From the NCBI GenBank assembly GCA_900315895.1, contig ONAY01000008.1, positions 1 through 51,135 on the forward strand: a DNA stretch of 51,135 bases. Direction: 5' to 3'. Source of the stretch: an uncultured Eubacteriales bacterium (lineage in GTDB: Bacteria; Bacillota; Clostridia; Peptostreptococcales; Anaerovoracaceae). The notes under the pieces were generated by a model. That model ran no database searches and was not told the DNA's origin. It saw only the letters and a list, made by a program, of their open reading frames with translations. Position 1 is the first letter of the stretch. Each line of letters starts with the position of its first letter. Of the stretch, positions 26,165 to 36,114 are shown piece by piece. The position numbers and the translations under genes were made by a program.

Positions 26165-26193
26165 AAAAAAAAATCTTTGCTTCAAGCAAAGAT
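26165..26193 (-). terminator. Intrinsic terminator forming the expression platform of riboswitch 3
   Basis: On the - strand a perfect stem ATCTTTGC/GCAAAGAT (extendable to 9-10 bp) is followed by eight or nine T residues, ending 24 bases before the start codon at 26141. Confidence 0.9.
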
Positions 26194-26257
26194 ACTACGC
26201 GAAAAAAACCCAACCGGGAATACCCATTTCTCTCTGCCTGAAAAATGTTGGACAGGT

Positions 26258-26407
26258 AGAGCCCGGTCTTCTGACTTCGCCTCATCCTCCGAAACCCCTT
26301 CTCAACTATTCAGTCAATGGATATGGTCCCGTCGTCAGCGTCACAGCAGAGGAGACTGTACCGGATTCTCACCGGTTTCCCGTGAAAACGCATGCGTCTT
26401 CGGCTCT
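26258..26407 (-). promoter_or_regulatory. Cobalamin riboswitch 3
   Basis: P1 is formed by AGAGCC (5') and GGCTCT (3'). The conserved blocks GGGAAACCGGTGAGAATCCG, TCTCCTCTGCTGTGACGCTG and AAGTCAGAAGACCGGGC follow in order. High corrinoid should favour the terminator at 26165-26193 and switch off the downstream genes. If no complete stop occurs at riboswitch 2, this element would control the whole - strand block down to 5705. Confidence 0.93.
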
Positions 26408-26432
26408 TCCGTTCTTATTCTTTTATATTATA

Positions 26433-26461
26433 ATTATAATGGTTTTTCTATTTTCTGTCAA
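26433..26461 (-). promoter_or_regulatory. Perfect consensus sigma-A promoter of the riboswitch-3 transcript
   Basis: TTGACA (26461-26456), exactly 17 bases, then TATAAT (26438-26433). Both boxes match the vegetative consensus in all 12 positions, so the unregulated promoter should be very strong and the riboswitch the main control. Confidence 0.9.
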
Positions 26462-26507
26462 CGAGTCCTCCCTTCGAAAAGCTCCCTATTTAAGTGCTAT
26501 CTTATAA

Positions 26508-26537
26508 CAAAAGACCCAGGGCTCAGGCCCCGGGTCT
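26508..26537 (-). terminator. Terminator of the ribosomal protein operon
   Basis: An 11-bp stem AGACCCGGGGC/GCCCTGGGTCT (one G-U pair), loop CTGA, then TTTT, 19 bases after the rplQ stop. Confidence 0.9.
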
Positions 26538-26555
26538 CCGTTTCATGATATTGAT

Positions 26556-26897
26556 TTACACCAGCTCGATGAACACTGTCTCAGCTGCATCTCCCTGACG
26601 GGGACCCAGCTTGAGGATCCTTGTGTATCCGCCGTTTCTGTCGGCGTAGTTGGGTGCGATCTCATCGAAAAGTTTTGTGACTGTGGTCTCATCTACGAGA
26701 TAGGATAAGACCTGACGTCTTGCGTGAAGATCTCCTCTCTTTGCGAGAGTGATCATCTTCTCAGCGATCCTCTTGATCTCCTTCGCTCTCATACTTGTCG
26801 TTTCGATCCTGCCGTGCTTGAAAAGTTCAGTCGTCAGGTTCCTGAGCATTGACTTTCTGTGAGCGGAGGGTCTGCCTAATTTTCTATATCCGGGCAT
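26556..26897 (-). CDS. rplQ: 50S ribosomal protein L17
   Basis: 113 residues, the usual bacterial length. It opens [20 protein letters not shown], the L17 signature, and contains [21 protein letters not shown]17 lies near the exit-tunnel side of the large subunit. It is the last gene of the alpha operon, 24 bases after rpoA, with a terminator behind it. In Bacillus-type genomes ecfA-ecfA'-ecfT follow here; in this genome B12-regulated surface genes do. Confidence 0.97.
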   Translation of the reverse strand: MPGYRKLGRPSAHRKSMLRNLTTELFKHGRIETTSMRAKEIKRIAEKMITLAKRGDLHARRQVLSYLVDETTVTKLFDEIAPNYADRNGGYTRILKLGPRQGDAAETVFIELV

Positions 26898-26921
26898 TTC
26901 CGAATTCTCCTTTCACTTCCA

Positions 26922-27869
26922 CTATTTGTCATCGTTCGGTCTAAGTGACAAACCGAGCTCATCTAATTTTGCTTTAACTTCGTCCAGCGACTTCTTACCG
27001 AGGTTCCTTACCTTCATCATGTCCTCTTCGGACTTCTGAGTAAGCTCCTCTACAGTGTTGATGGCTGCCCTCTTCAGGCAGTTGAAGGAACGGACTGAAA
27101 GTTCAAGTTCTTCGATGGTCATCTCAAGAGCCTTCTCTTTCTGATCTTCTTCCTTCTCTACCATGATCTCCATGGCGCCTGTGGTATCGGTAAGCTGTAC
27201 GAACAGATTCAGGTGTTCCTGCATGATCTTGGCTGCGATGGACACTCCCTCTTCGGGGGAGATGGATCCGTCGGTCCAAAGGTCCAGGATCAGTCTGTCA
27301 TAGTCCGTTACCTGGCCGACTCTGGTATTCTCAACGGTGAAGTTTGCTCTTCTGACCGGTGTGAATATGGAGTCTACAGGAATAACTGAGATCGGTGTAT
27401 CTTCCGTCTTGTTCATTTCAGCCGGAACATAACCTCTGCCTGTTGCGAAGTTGATCTCCATGATCAGAGTGGCATTCTCTTCAAGAGTTGCAATGTGAAG
27501 ATCGGGATTGAAGATCTCCAGTTCATTGTCTGCCTGAATGTCTGAAGCCTTGACTTCGCAGGGTCCGATGGCGTTGATGATGGCTCTCTTTGTGGGATCG
27601 CCGTTCAGTCTGACCGCCAGTTTTTTGAGGTTTAAAATGATCTCGGTAACGTCTTCCTTTACGCCGGGTATGGTGGAGAACTCATGGAGCACTCCGTCAA
27701 TCTTGACGGAGACCACTGCAGCTCCCGGAAGAGAGCTGTAGAGGATCCTCCTCATGGCGTTCCCCAGAGTCGTTCCGTATCCTCTTTCCAGAGGCTCTAC
27801 CACGAACTTGCCGTGGCATCCATCTTCGTCAATGACTTTTGTGATCGTTGGCTTTTCAATTTCTATCAT
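26922..27869 (-). CDS. rpoA: DNA-directed RNA polymerase subunit alpha
   Basis: 315 residues. The N-terminal assembly domain opens [12 protein letters not shown] and contains [21 protein letters not shown] linker leads to the C-terminal domain at about 240-310, with [16 protein letters not shown] and [15 protein letters not shown], the DNA- and activator-binding helix-hairpin-helix part. The alpha dimer nucleates RNA polymerase assembly. The ATG at 27869 is chosen because AAGGAGGC lies 7 bases upstream; an in-frame start 36 bases earlier lacks a good site. Confidence 0.98.
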   Translation of the reverse strand: MIEIEKPTITKVIDEDGCHGKFVVEPLERGYGTTLGNAMRRILYSSLPGAAVVSVKIDGVLHEFSTIPGVKEDVTEIILNLKKLAVRLNGDPTKRAIINAIGPCEVKASDIQADNELEIFNPDLHIATLEENATLIMEINFATGRGYVPAEMNKTEDTPISVIPVDSIFTPVRRANFTVENTRVGQVTDYDRLILDLWTDGSISPEEGVSIAAKIMQEHLNLFVQLTDTTGAMEIMVEKEEDQKEKALEMTIEELELSVRSFNCLKRAAINTVEELTQKSEEDMMKVRNLGKKSLDEVKAKLDELGLSLRPNDDK

Positions 27870-27905
27870 TATAGAAGCCTCCTTCCTTTCCAAGTTTTCA
27901 ATCAA

Positions 27906-28493
27906 TTACTTGGAGTACAGCTCGACGATAAGGTGCTCCTGAATGGGAGTATCGATCTCTTCTCTCTTGGGAAGGGCAAGGATCTTGCCTTCAAGCTTGT
28001 CGAGATCTACGTCCATCCATGAAGGTACGACTACCTGAAGGTCCTGGATCTCCTTAAATTTAGGTGAGTTCTTGCTTGCTGCCTTGACTGCAATAACGTC
28101 TCCGGCCTTCACCATCAGTGACGGTGAGTTGACCTTCTTGCCGTTAAGTGTGTAGTGGCCGTGTGTTACAAGCTGTCTGGCTTCTCTTCTTGTAAGAGCA
28201 AAACCCATGCGGTAAACCACATTGTCGAGTCTTGATTCAAGCATGATGAGAAGGTTTTCGCCTGTAGCGCCCTGCTTTCTCGCTGCCTTTTCAAAAGTAT
28301 TTCTGAACTGCTTCTCGAGAACGCCGTAGATGAACTTAGCTCTCTGCTTTTCTCTGAGCTGAGTAGCATATTCGCTCATCTTCTTCTGACGACGGTTAGG
28401 CTGTCTCTTTGACTTCTTGTATATTCCGAGATGGCTCGGGTCAATATCTAATGATCTGCATCTCTTTAAAACAGGATCTCTGTTTACTGCCAT
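27906..28493 (-). CDS. rpsD: 30S ribosomal protein S4
   Basis: 195 residues. It opens [20 protein letters not shown] and has the S4 RNA-binding domain ([20 protein letters not shown], then [13 protein letters not shown]). The N-terminal zinc-binding Cys set is absent, so it is the zinc-free form. S4 starts 30S assembly and contributes to decoding fidelity. In many bacteria S4 also represses its own operon; I see no proof of that here. Confidence 0.97.
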   Translation of the reverse strand: MAVNRDPVLKRCRSLDIDPSHLGIYKKSKRQPNRRQKKMSEYATQLREKQRAKFIYGVLEKQFRNTFEKAARKQGATGENLLIMLESRLDNVVYRMGFALTRREARQLVTHGHYTLNGKKVNSPSLMVKAGDVIAVKAASKNSPKFKEIQDLQVVVPSWMDVDLDKLEGKILALPKREEIDTPIQEHLIVELYSK

Positions 28494-28514
28494 TTCCTTT
28501 TTCCTCCCTTCTCA

Positions 28515-28913
28515 CTAGACTCTTCTCTGCTTCGGCGGCCTGCATCCGTTGTGCGGAATGGGCGTGATGTCCTTGATCATTGTGATCTCAAGTCCGGCTG
28601 TCTGAAGAGCTCTGATGGCTGCTTCTCTTCCGGAGCCCGGTCCCTTAACGTATACTTCTACCGTCTTTAAGCCATGTTCCATAGCTCCCTTGGCTGCTAC
28701 TTCAGCTGCCTGCTGAGCTGCGAAGGGTGTGGATTTTCTGGAACCCTTGAATCCCAGTGATCCGGCGGATGACCAGCTGAGTGCGTTGCCATCCATGTCT
28801 GTCAGCGTAACCAGAGTGTTGTTAAAGGTAGACTGAATATGAGCCTGGCCTTTTTCAACGTTCTTTCTTACGATCTTCTTTTTTCTTACTGCTTTCTTTA
28901 CAGTTTTAGCCAT
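28515..28913 (-). CDS. rpsK: 30S ribosomal protein S11
   Basis: 132 residues. A Lys/Arg-rich start is followed by [20 protein letters not shown] and the conserved C-terminal [19 protein letters not shown]11 forms part of the 30S platform near the E site. It sits between rpsM and rpsD with short gaps and its own GGAGG site. Confidence 0.98.
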   Translation of the reverse strand: MAKTVKKAVRKKKIVRKNVEKGQAHIQSTFNNTLVTLTDMDGNALSWSSAGSLGFKGSRKSTPFAAQQAAEVAAKGAMEHGLKTVEVYVKGPGSGREAAIRALQTAGLEITMIKDITPIPHNGCRPPKQRRV

Positions 28914-28930
28914 TTTTGTCTACCTCCTTC

Positions 28931-29308
28931 CTACCTGGTTGCTTTCTTCTTTCTTCCAACGGTCTTCTTCGGGCCCTTTCTGGTCCTTGCGTTGGTCTTT
29001 GTCTTCTGTCCTCTTACGGGGAGTCCCCTTCTGTGACGAATTCCTCTGTAGGAACCGATCTCCATGAGTCTCTTGATGTTAAGAGAAACTTCACGTCTGA
29101 GGTCGCCCTCTACCATGTACTCTTCGTCAATGATCTTTCTGATCCTACCAGCTTCATCCTCTGTCAGATCTTTGACTCTGGTGTCGGGGTTGATGCCCGC
29201 CTTCTCGAGGATAAGTGTTGCTGTTGGTCTGCCAATTCCGTAGATATAGGTAAGTCCTATCTCTATCCTTTTGTCTCTTGGTAAGTCAACACCGGCTATA
29301 CGCGCCAT
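28931..29308 (-). CDS. rpsM: 30S ribosomal protein S13
   Basis: 125 residues. It opens [20 protein letters not shown] and contains [20 protein letters not shown], which contacts the P-site tRNA and the subunit bridge. It is first in the cluster S13-S11-S4-alpha-L17. The 130-base gap upstream of it is the longest in this half of the operon. Confidence 0.98.
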   Translation of the reverse strand: MARIAGVDLPRDKRIEIGLTYIYGIGRPTATLILEKAGINPDTRVKDLTEDEAGRIRKIIDEEYMVEGDLRREVSLNIKRLMEIGSYRGIRHRRGLPVRGQKTKTNARTRKGPKKTVGRKKKATR

Positions 29309-29439
29309 TATTTTTTCTCCTTCCCCTATCTTTCTTCGCCTTTCCGGGGGCGACTAGACAGGATCTGCATTAAATATAATTTGTGAGGCCTTTTTACGGG
29401 GGACCCCGGTGATTCCCCCAGCCTTGTTTTTAGTTGTTA
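29309..29439 (-). other. 130-base intergenic stretch between rpmJ and rpsM with a G/C hairpin
   Basis: On the - strand a stem GGGGGA/TCCCCC (29419-29414 with 29403-29398, 10-base loop) lies just after rpmJ, followed by GTAAAAAGG. An AT-rich stretch and a purine-rich ribosome binding region come before rpsM. There is no T run and no clear -35/-10 pair. It may be a processing or regulatory site (for example autoregulation by S4), but nothing decides it. Confidence 0.4.
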
Positions 29440-29795
<356 letters not shown>

Positions 29796-29811
29796 TGTAC
29801 TAACGCCTCCT

Positions 29812-30558
29812 TCAAAGAGTGATTATCTCCGGCTCACCGTCCGTTACGACTATGGTATTCTCGTAATGGGCTGCCCAGCCTCCGTCAACGGTAACTGCGG
29901 TCCAGTCGTCATCCAGCACCTCTACTTCCCAGTCTCCCTGGCAGATCATGGGCTCAACCGCAATGGTCATGCCCTTCTGCATTCTGGGATTGGGTCCGGG
30001 GCAGACATAGTTGGGGATCTGGGGATCCTCGTGCATCTCGGATCCTATTCCGTGACCAACATAGTCTCTGATGACTCCGAATCCTTCTCCTTCAACAGTG
30101 TTTTGCACTTCTCTGGAGATGTCTCTCAGCCTCTTCCCGGGCACCGCATTCTTGATGCCGTTGAAAAAAGCTTTCTCTGCGGTATCGATCAGATGCTGCG
30201 CTTCTTCTGAGATCTGACCTACTCCGTAAGTTCTGCAAGCGTCCGCCATGTAGCCTTTGTTCTCCACCACCAGGTCGCAGCTCACGATATCCCCTTCTCT
30301 GAGGATGCGGTCCTTGGAAGGGATCCCGTGGACCACTTCTTCGTTGACCGATGTGCATACCGATGCCGGATAGCCGTAATAGCCTTTCTCGGCGGCCTTC
30401 ATGCCGTGCTCTTTCACGGTCTTTTCCACCAGGTCATCTATGTCCTTGGTGGAGATGCCGGGCTTGATAAGGTCTTCCAGCCTCTTGAATATAAGGCTGC
30501 AGACCTTACCTGCTTCGCGCATCAACCGTATTTCATGCTCTGATTTGATTACTATCAT
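29812..30558 (-). CDS. map: Type I methionine aminopeptidase
   Basis: 248 residues. It removes the initiator methionine from new proteins. The metal ligands are seen in [20 protein letters not shown] (two Asp), [20 protein letters not shown] (His), AVEPMI (Glu) and [10 protein letters not shown] (Glu). There is no N-terminal extension. It follows adk after 2 bases, as in many Bacillota. Confidence 0.97.
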   Translation of the reverse strand: MIVIKSEHEIRLMREAGKVCSLIFKRLEDLIKPGISTKDIDDLVEKTVKEHGMKAAEKGYYGYPASVCTSVNEEVVHGIPSKDRILREGDIVSCDLVVENKGYMADACRTYGVGQISEEAQHLIDTAEKAFFNGIKNAVPGKRLRDISREVQNTVEGEGFGVIRDYVGHGIGSEMHEDPQIPNYVCPGPNPRMQKGMTIAVEPMICQGDWEVEVLDDDWTAVTVDGGWAAHYENTIVVTDGEPEIITL

Positions 30559-30560
30559 CG

Positions 30561-31208
30561 TTATTCACCGATGGCCTTCACGATGTCCGCGAAGACGCTG
30601 TCGAGGTCAGCTGCACCGTCAATAGTAGCGATGTTTCCGGCCTTCTCATAATAATCAACCAAAGGCTTTGTCTGAGAATCGTATACGTCGATCCTGTTCG
30701 TCACTGTCTCAAGGTTGTCGTCCGGTCTCTGGATGAGCTCTCCGCCGCAGTGATCGCAGACTCCCTCCTCCTTGGGAGGAACGCTTACGATGTGGAAGGA
30801 AGCTCCGCATACCTTGCAGACTCTTCTTCCTGTAAGCCTTGTGATGAGCTCGTCCTTTTCAACGGCCAGGTTCAGCACCACGTCGATTTTTGAATCGTGC
30901 TCCTTAAGGAACTCGTCAAGCTTCTCGGCCTGGTAAACTGTTCTGGGGAAACCATCAAGGAGGAAGCCTTCAGCGCAATCCGGCTCAAGGAGCCTGGATG
31001 TGGCAAGATCGCATACCAGATCATCGGGAACAAGTTCGCCCTTGTTCATGTATTCCTGGGCTTTCTTACCAAGCTCTGTTCCGTTCTTGATGTTTTCTCT
31101 GAAGATGTCTCCCGTTGAGATGTGAGGGACTCCGTATTTTTCAACTATTTTCACCGCCTGGGTGCCTTTTCCGGCTCCCGGGGGCCCAAGCAAAATCGTT
31201 CTCAGCAT
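30561..31208 (-). CDS. adk: Adenylate kinase
   Basis: 215 residues. It catalyses ATP + AMP = 2 ADP. The P-loop is GPPGAGKGTQ near the start and the AMP site follows (HISTGDIFRENI). The long lid carries a zinc ribbon C-x2-C...C-x2-C (CKVCGASF and CDHCGG), as usual in Gram-positive enzymes. The start is the ATG at 31208 with GAGGTG upstream; the GTG at 31217 is part of that ribosome binding site. Confidence 0.97.
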   Translation of the reverse strand: MLRTILLGPPGAGKGTQAVKIVEKYGVPHISTGDIFRENIKNGTELGKKAQEYMNKGELVPDDLVCDLATSRLLEPDCAEGFLLDGFPRTVYQAEKLDEFLKEHDSKIDVVLNLAVEKDELITRLTGRRVCKVCGASFHIVSVPPKEEGVCDHCGGELIQRPDDNLETVTNRIDVYDSQTKPLVDYYEKAGNIATIDGAADLDSVFADIVKAIGE

Positions 31209-31221
31209 TTTTTGCACCTCT

Positions 31222-32505
31222 TTATTTCAGGAATCCCTGATAATTTCTCATGAGCATCTGATTCTCCAGAGCTCTCACGGTTTCAAGAGCAACTCCTACG
31301 GCGATCAAAAGTGATGTTCCGCCGAAGTGGAGCCTGAGACCTGTAAGGGTCGAGAGGATCGTGGGAAGCGTTGCGATCGCCGCAAGGAAGATCGCTCCGA
31401 CAACAGTTATCCTGCTGGTCACCTTCTGAAGGTAATCGGATGTGGCCTTGCCCGGTCTGATTCCGGGGATGAAGCCGCCGTTTGCCTTAAGGTTGTCCGC
31501 TACTTCTAAAGGATTGAATGTGATCTGGTTATAGAAGTAGGTGAAGAATATGATCAGCACGACGTTAAGTATTGCATAGATCCATACTCCGGGGTTGCCG
31601 TTGGGTGACAGATATTTGTTGATAAATGTCGTGAATCCCGAATCGGCCGCTGTGAAATATGTGATTGTCAGCGGGAACTGAAGGAGTGACAGTGCGAAGA
31701 TGATAGGAATAACTCCGCTCTGGTTTACCTTGATGGGAATGTGGGTGGACTGGCCACCGTACATTTTCCTGCCGACTACTCTCTTAGCGTACTGTACAGG
31801 TACCTTTCTCGTACCCTCCTGGATGAGCACGACTCCTGCGATTACCAGAACTGCGGCAACTACCAGCAGTATGATGGTGATCAGGGACATGCTTCCTGAG
31901 GTGTACTGAGTTGCAAGGCTTCTGATAGCGCTGGGAATACGGTCTACGATTCCGGCGAAGATCAGAAGGGAAATTCCGTTTCCGATGCCGTTATCGTTGA
32001 TCTTTTCGCCCAGCCACATAAGGAAGGCTGTTCCTGCGGTCAGTACCAGTATAACTACGATAATCGAGAAAATGCTTGTATCGATGATGGCTCTTCTGAA
32101 GAGACCTACGGTAAGACCGATGGCCTGAACGACTGCCAGGACTACGGTCATGTACCTTGTGATCTGAGCCATCTTCTTCCTACCTTCGACACCCTGTTTT
32201 GCGAGATTCTCAAAATACGGGAATGCCATGGTAAGAAGCTGCACTATGATGGATGCCGTGATGTACGGCGTGATGCTCAGTGCGAAAATGGTGAAGTTCG
32301 AGAACGAACCACCTGAGAATAAGTCGAATAGGTCGAAAAGCCCTGTCTCGCCAGTAAACAGTTCTGCAAGTGCCGCACGATTCATGTTAGGCACAGGAAT
32401 ATTGGAACCGATCCTGAAAATAAGGAGCATCATCAACGTGTAGAGGATCTTTGTCCTCAGTTCCGGAATCTTCCAAGCTTGCGCTACAGTCTTTATCATT
32501 CCCAT
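31222..32505 (-). CDS. secY: Protein translocase subunit SecY
   Basis: 427 residues with ten membrane segments. Typical phrases are IGSNIPVPNMNRAALAELF near the N-terminus, the plug region, and NGIGNGISLLIFAGI in the middle. It forms the SecYEG channel that would also export the signal-peptide-bearing surface proteins in this window. It begins one base after the rplO stop. Confidence 0.97.
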   Translation of the reverse strand: MGMIKTVAQAWKIPELRTKILYTLMMLLIFRIGSNIPVPNMNRAALAELFTGETGLFDLFDLFSGGSFSNFTIFALSITPYITASIIVQLLTMAFPYFENLAKQGVEGRKKMAQITRYMTVVLAVVQAIGLTVGLFRRAIIDTSIFSIIVVILVLTAGTAFLMWLGEKINDNGIGNGISLLIFAGIVDRIPSAIRSLATQYTSGSMSLITIILLVVAAVLVIAGVVLIQEGTRKVPVQYAKRVVGRKMYGGQSTHIPIKVNQSGVIPIIFALSLLQFPLTITYFTAADSGFTTFINKYLSPNGNPGVWIYAILNVVLIIFFTYFYNQITFNPLEVADNLKANGGFIPGIRPGKATSDYLQKVTSRITVVGAIFLAAIATLPTILSTLTGLRLHFGGTSLLIAVGVALETVRALENQMLMRNYQGFLK

Positions 32506-32506
32506 T

Positions 32507-32947
32507 CTAGATCACCTCAGCCTTTCCTCCGGCTTTTTCGATCTTCTCAACAGCACTCTTTGAGAACTTGTTGGCTCTTACGGTAAGAGCAACGTTCAGG
32601 TCTCCGTTTCCGAGAACCTTAAGTCCATCCTCTACCTTCTTAAGAAGACCGCACTCTACGAGAGCTTCAAGATCTACTACGGAATCCTTTTCGAATCCAT
32701 TAAGATCGGATACGTTTACTGTGCTGTAAACTGTTCCCCAAACATTGGTGAAGCCTCTCTTGGGAAGTCTTCTGTAAAGAGGCATCTGGCCTCCTTCAAA
32801 TCCGAGACGAACGCCGCCGCCGGATCTGGAGTTCTGACCGTTCATTCCTCTTCCGGATGTGGTTCCGTTTCCGGAGCCTGTTCCTCTACCCTTTCTCCAG
32901 GGTTTGGAAGTGGCGCCCTTAGGTGCCTTTAATTCACTTAATTTCAT
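32507..32947 (-). CDS. rplO: 50S ribosomal protein L15
   Basis: 146 residues from the ATG at 32947 ([20 protein letters not shown]), with GGGAGG just upstream. The Gly/Arg-rich N-terminal tail ([20 protein letters not shown]) threads into 23S rRNA. A longer open frame upstream overlaps rpmD and is not used. Confidence 0.97.
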   Translation of the reverse strand: MKLSELKAPKGATSKPWRKGRGTGSGNGTTSGRGMNGQNSRSGGGVRLGFEGGQMPLYRRLPKRGFTNVWGTVYSTVNVSDLNGFEKDSVVDLEALVECGLLKKVEDGLKVLGNGDLNVALTVRANKFSKSAVEKIEKAGGKAEVI

Positions 32948-32960
32948 CTTTTGCACCTCC

Positions 32961-33143
32961 CTATTCTTCAATCGTAACAAGATGCGAGACCTTGGCGCAA
33001 GCGCCTCTGGTTGCAGCGTTGTCAACGAGCTCTACGGACTGGTGCATCTTCTTAAGTCCTAATGCTTCGACAACTTTCTTCTGCTTGGGAGTAGCTCCGA
33101 TGGTACTCTTTGTAAGAGTGATCTTGATCATCTTTTCTGCCAT
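32961..33143 (-). CDS. rpmD: 50S ribosomal protein L30
   Basis: 60 residues, the normal short bacterial form. It contains [20 protein letters not shown] and [16 protein letters not shown]. It lies between rpsE and rplO as in other spc operons. Confidence 0.97.
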   Translation of the reverse strand: MAEKMIKITLTKSTIGATPKQKKVVEALGLKKMHQSVELVDNAATRGACAKVSHLVTIEE

Positions 33144-33155
33144 GTCACTTCCCCC

Positions 33156-33659
33156 TTATCCCAGGATCTCTTCTCTTGTCTTGCCTCTGAGGGCTGTGAC
33201 CTTCTCAACGGTCATCATGCTCTTAAGGCCTGCAAGAGTTGCATAAGCGATATTTACTGTATTGGAGGAACCGATGGACTTGGCTCTTACGTCCCTGATA
33301 CCAGCGGCCTCCAGAACTGTACGGGCGGAGGATCCGGCGATAACTCCGGTACCCTGAGCAGCCGGCATGAGGAGAACTCTTGCGGCTCCGAAAACTCCCA
33401 GGTTCTTGTGAGGGATCGTCGTTCCTACGGTCTGTACAAAGATCATGTTCTTCTTAGCATCCTCTTCAGCCTTTCTGACTGCTTCGGGGATCTCGATGGA
33501 CTTGCCAAGGCCAACGCCTACATGTCCTTCGCCGTCGCCTACGACTACCGTCACGGAGAATCTCATGTTCTTACCGCCTTTAACGGTCTTGGAGACTCTT
33601 CTGATGTTGACGATTGTCGATGTCAGTTCGAGCTTGGATGCATCAACGATATTACGCAT
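33156..33659 (-). CDS. rpsE: 30S ribosomal protein S5
   Basis: 167 residues. It has the S5 N-terminal double-stranded-RNA-binding fold ([40 protein letters not shown]) and the C-terminal domain ([20 protein letters not shown]). It acts in decoding accuracy and mRNA entry. Confidence 0.98.
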   Translation of the reverse strand: MRNIVDASKLELTSTIVNIRRVSKTVKGGKNMRFSVTVVVGDGEGHVGVGLGKSIEIPEAVRKAEEDAKKNMIFVQTVGTTIPHKNLGVFGAARVLLMPAAQGTGVIAGSSARTVLEAAGIRDVRAKSIGSSNTVNIAYATLAGLKSMMTVEKVTALRGKTREEILG

Positions 33660-33674
33660 TCTTTCTTCCTCCTG

Positions 33675-34040
33675 TTAGAATTTCAATCCGGCTTCGCGAG
33701 CACCGTCTGCCAGTTCAGCTACTCTTCCGTGATACAGGAAGCCGCCTCTGTCAAAGCAAACTTCGGTGATACCCTCAGCGAGTGCTCTCTTTGCAAGCGC
33801 TTCTCCGACCTTTCTTGCGGCTTCTTTGTTTCCGCCGTAGCTCAGTTCAGCCTTGAGCTCCTTATCCAGTGAGGATGCGGAGCAAAGTGTCTTACCGTTC
33901 ACATCATCGATGATCTGAGCGGAGATGTTCTTGCTGGACCTGAATACGCAAAGTCTGGGTCTCTCAGGAGTTCCGAAAATGTTTTTTCTTTCTCTGTAAT
34001 GTCTCTTGAGACGTCTGTCGTTTCTTGATTCATTTGCCAT
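33675..34040 (-). CDS. rplR: 50S ribosomal protein L18
   Basis: 121 residues. It binds 5S rRNA. Conserved phrases are [20 protein letters not shown] and [20 protein letters not shown], with the final AREAGLKF. Confidence 0.98.
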   Translation of the reverse strand: MANESRNDRRLKRHYRERKNIFGTPERPRLCVFRSSKNISAQIIDDVNGKTLCSASSLDKELKAELSYGGNKEAARKVGEALAKRALAEGITEVCFDRGGFLYHGRVAELADGAREAGLKF

Positions 34041-34059
34041 TTCAACTCACTCCTTTCCC

Positions 34060-34599
34060 TTATTTGGCGCCTGCTTTGCCTTCCTTACGACGGATGACTT
34101 CATCGACGTACTTGATTCCCTTGCCCTTGTAGGGTTCAGGCTTTCTCCACGCTCTGATGTCAGCTGCGTAATTTCCGACAAATGCCTTATCGATTCCTTT
34201 TACGACGATTTCCGTCTGAGAAGGACATTCTGTTGTGATCCCTTCGGGATCCTTGAGCTCTACGGGGTGGGAATATCCAAGGCTGAGTACCAGGGTGTCG
34301 CCCTTCTTCTCTGCTTTGTATCCAACGCCTACGAGCTGGAGCTTCTTTTCAAAGCCCTGTGTGACTCCGATCACCATGTTGTTGATCAGTGTCCTTGCGA
34401 GGCCGTGCTGGCTGCGCTCATGTCTGTCGTCATTGGGGCGCTTAACCGTTACTGTGCCATCGTTTACTTCTACAGTCATCTCATGAGCGATCTCCTGTGT
34501 GAGCTCACCCTTGGGTCCCTTGACTGTTACGAAGTTTCCATCTACCGTGATCTCTACGCCGGCAGGAACTGTAATGGGTCTGATTCCTATTCTGGACAT
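34060..34599 (-). CDS. rplF: 50S ribosomal protein L6
   Basis: 179 residues from [19 protein letters not shown] at 34599, preceded by AGGAGG with a 7-base gap. An in-frame ATG 18 bases earlier lies inside that ribosome binding region and is rejected. Two repeated L6 domains are seen; the C-terminal signature is [20 protein letters not shown]. Confidence 0.97.
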   Translation of the reverse strand: MSRIGIRPITVPAGVEITVDGNFVTVKGPKGELTQEIAHEMTVEVNDGTVTVKRPNDDRHERSQHGLARTLINNMVIGVTQGFEKKLQLVGVGYKAEKKGDTLVLSLGYSHPVELKDPEGITTECPSQTEIVVKGIDKAFVGNYAADIRAWRKPEPYKGKGIKYVDEVIRRKEGKAGAK

Positions 34600-34610
34600 A
34601 TCCTTACCTC

Positions 34611-35009
34611 CTACCAAACATAGCAGATGACTTCGCCGCCGATGCCGAGCTTCCTAGCTTCCTTGTCGGAGATAACTCCCTTGGAAGTGGAAATGATCGC
34701 GATACCGAGACCGCCCAGTACTCTGGGAACGTCTTCTGCCTTGGCATAAACCTTAAGGCCGGGCTTTGAGATCTTCTTTATACCAGAAATAACTTTTTCT
34801 TTATTGGCAGCATACTTCATCGTTACCTTGATGATGCCCTGCTTGCCGTCCTCTATGACCTCGAAATCATTGATGAAGCCTTCATCCTTCAGGATCTGTG
34901 CGATCGACTTCTTCATCTTAGAAGCAGGGATCTCCACAGTGTCATGTCCTGCTGTGTTGGCATTCCTGATACGAGTCAGCATATCCGCAATGGGATCTGT
35001 CATTGTCAT
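34611..35009 (-). CDS. rpsH: 30S ribosomal protein S8
   Basis: 132 residues. It opens [20 protein letters not shown] and ends with the conserved [21 protein letters not shown]8 binds the central 16S domain and in other bacteria also represses the spc operon. The first of two close ATGs is better placed behind AAAGGAG. Confidence 0.97.
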   Translation of the reverse strand: MTMTDPIADMLTRIRNANTAGHDTVEIPASKMKKSIAQILKDEGFINDFEVIEDGKQGIIKVTMKYAANKEKVISGIKKISKPGLKVYAKAEDVPRVLGGLGIAIISTSKGVISDKEARKLGIGGEVICYVW

Positions 35010-35035
35010 AACAGCTTTTCTCCTTTCACAATGTT

Positions 35036-35221
35036 TTACCAGCTTGCCTTCTTGACTCCGGGGATCTCACCCTTGTAGGCGAGCTCTCTGAAGCAGATAC
35101 GGCAGATGCCGTACTTCTTAAGCACGGAGTGAGGTCTTCCGCAGATCCTGCACCTTGTATATGCACGTGTTTGATACTTAGGCTTTCTAGCTTGCTTAAC
35201 CTTTAATGATGTCTTTGCCAT
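35036..35221 (-). CDS. rpsZ: 30S ribosomal protein S14, zinc-binding type Z
   Basis: 61 residues from [19 protein letters not shown] at 35221. Zinc ligands are in CRICGRPH and CRICFR. This short four-Cys form is the standard S14 of Gram-positive bacteria. The longer open frame upstream reads into rplE and is not used. Confidence 0.96.
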   Translation of the reverse strand: MAKTSLKVKQARKPKYQTRAYTRCRICGRPHSVLKKYGICRICFRELAYKGEIPGVKKASW

Positions 35222-35231
35222 GAAATACCTC

Positions 35232-35774
35232 CTACTTCTCAAACGGCATTCCAAGGAGTTCAAGCAGAGCCTGTGCCTCTTCGTCTGTCTTAGCCGTTGT
35301 AGTAAATACGATGTTCATTCCTTTGATAGTTTCGACCTGGTCATAACTGATCTCAGGGAAGATGAGCTGTTCCTTGATGCCCATGGAGTAGTTGCCCCTG
35401 CCATCAAAGGCGTTCTTGCTGACTCCCTTGAAGTCTCTGACTCTGGGAAGAGCGATGTTGAAAAGCTTGTCAGCGAATTCATACATTCTGTCTCCTCTGA
35501 GAGTGACCTTGGCTCCTACCGGCATTCCCTGTCTGACCTTGAAGTTCGCAATGGACTTCTTAGCTTTGGTCACTACGGGCTTCTGTCCGGCTATGAGTGC
35601 GATCTCTTCGATAGCGGATTCAAGGAGCTTTGCGTTCTCCTTAGCTTCGCCAAGTCCCATGTTGATGGTGATCTTTTCGAGCTTGGGAACTTCCATTACG
35701 TTCTTGTACTGGAACTTGTCCTTCATCTGACCGAATACTTCGTTTACGTATGTCTCTTTTAATCTAGCTGTCAA
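35232..35774 (-). CDS. rplE: 50S ribosomal protein L5
   Basis: 180 residues. It binds 5S rRNA and contacts the P-site tRNA. Conserved phrases are [40 protein letters not shown] and [20 protein letters not shown]. Confidence 0.98.
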   Translation of the reverse strand: MTARLKETYVNEVFGQMKDKFQYKNVMEVPKLEKITINMGLGEAKENAKLLESAIEEIALIAGQKPVVTKAKKSIANFKVRQGMPVGAKVTLRGDRMYEFADKLFNIALPRVRDFKGVSKNAFDGRGNYSMGIKEQLIFPEISYDQVETIKGMNIVFTTTAKTDEEAQALLELLGMPFEK

Positions 35775-35791
35775 AACCGTCTCCTCCTTTC

Positions 35792-36100
35792 TTAGTCTAT
35801 TGTCTTTCCGGTCTTAACGAAGACTCTGGACTTGGTCCCGTCTTCCTTGACCTTGTATCCAACTCTGGAAGCCTGCTTAGCCTTTGTATCATAGTACATA
35901 ACGTTGGAAGCATCGATGGGTCCTTCGATATGCTTGATCTCAGCAGGAGTGTTCCTTGTTGCTTTAGCGTGCTTTGTCTGAACGTTTACACCCTCGACAA
36001 CGACTTTGTTGTCCTTGGGGTAGGTCCTCAGAACTTTACCTGTCATTCCCTTGTCCTTGCCGGCAATGACTTTGACCATATCGCCTTTTTTGATCTTCAT
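35792..36100 (-). CDS. rplX: 50S ribosomal protein L24
   Basis: 102 residues. The KOW motif is in [21 protein letters not shown]24 starts 50S assembly. The second ATG (36100) is chosen because GGAGG is 8 bases upstream of it; only two bases separate GGAGG from the ATG at 36106. Confidence 0.95.
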   Translation of the reverse strand: MKIKKGDMVKVIAGKDKGMTGKVLRTYPKDNKVVVEGVNVQTKHAKATRNTPAEIKHIEGPIDASNVMYYDTKAKQASRVGYKVKEDGTKSRVFVKTGKTID

Positions 36101-36114
36101 TTCCATTTCCTCCT

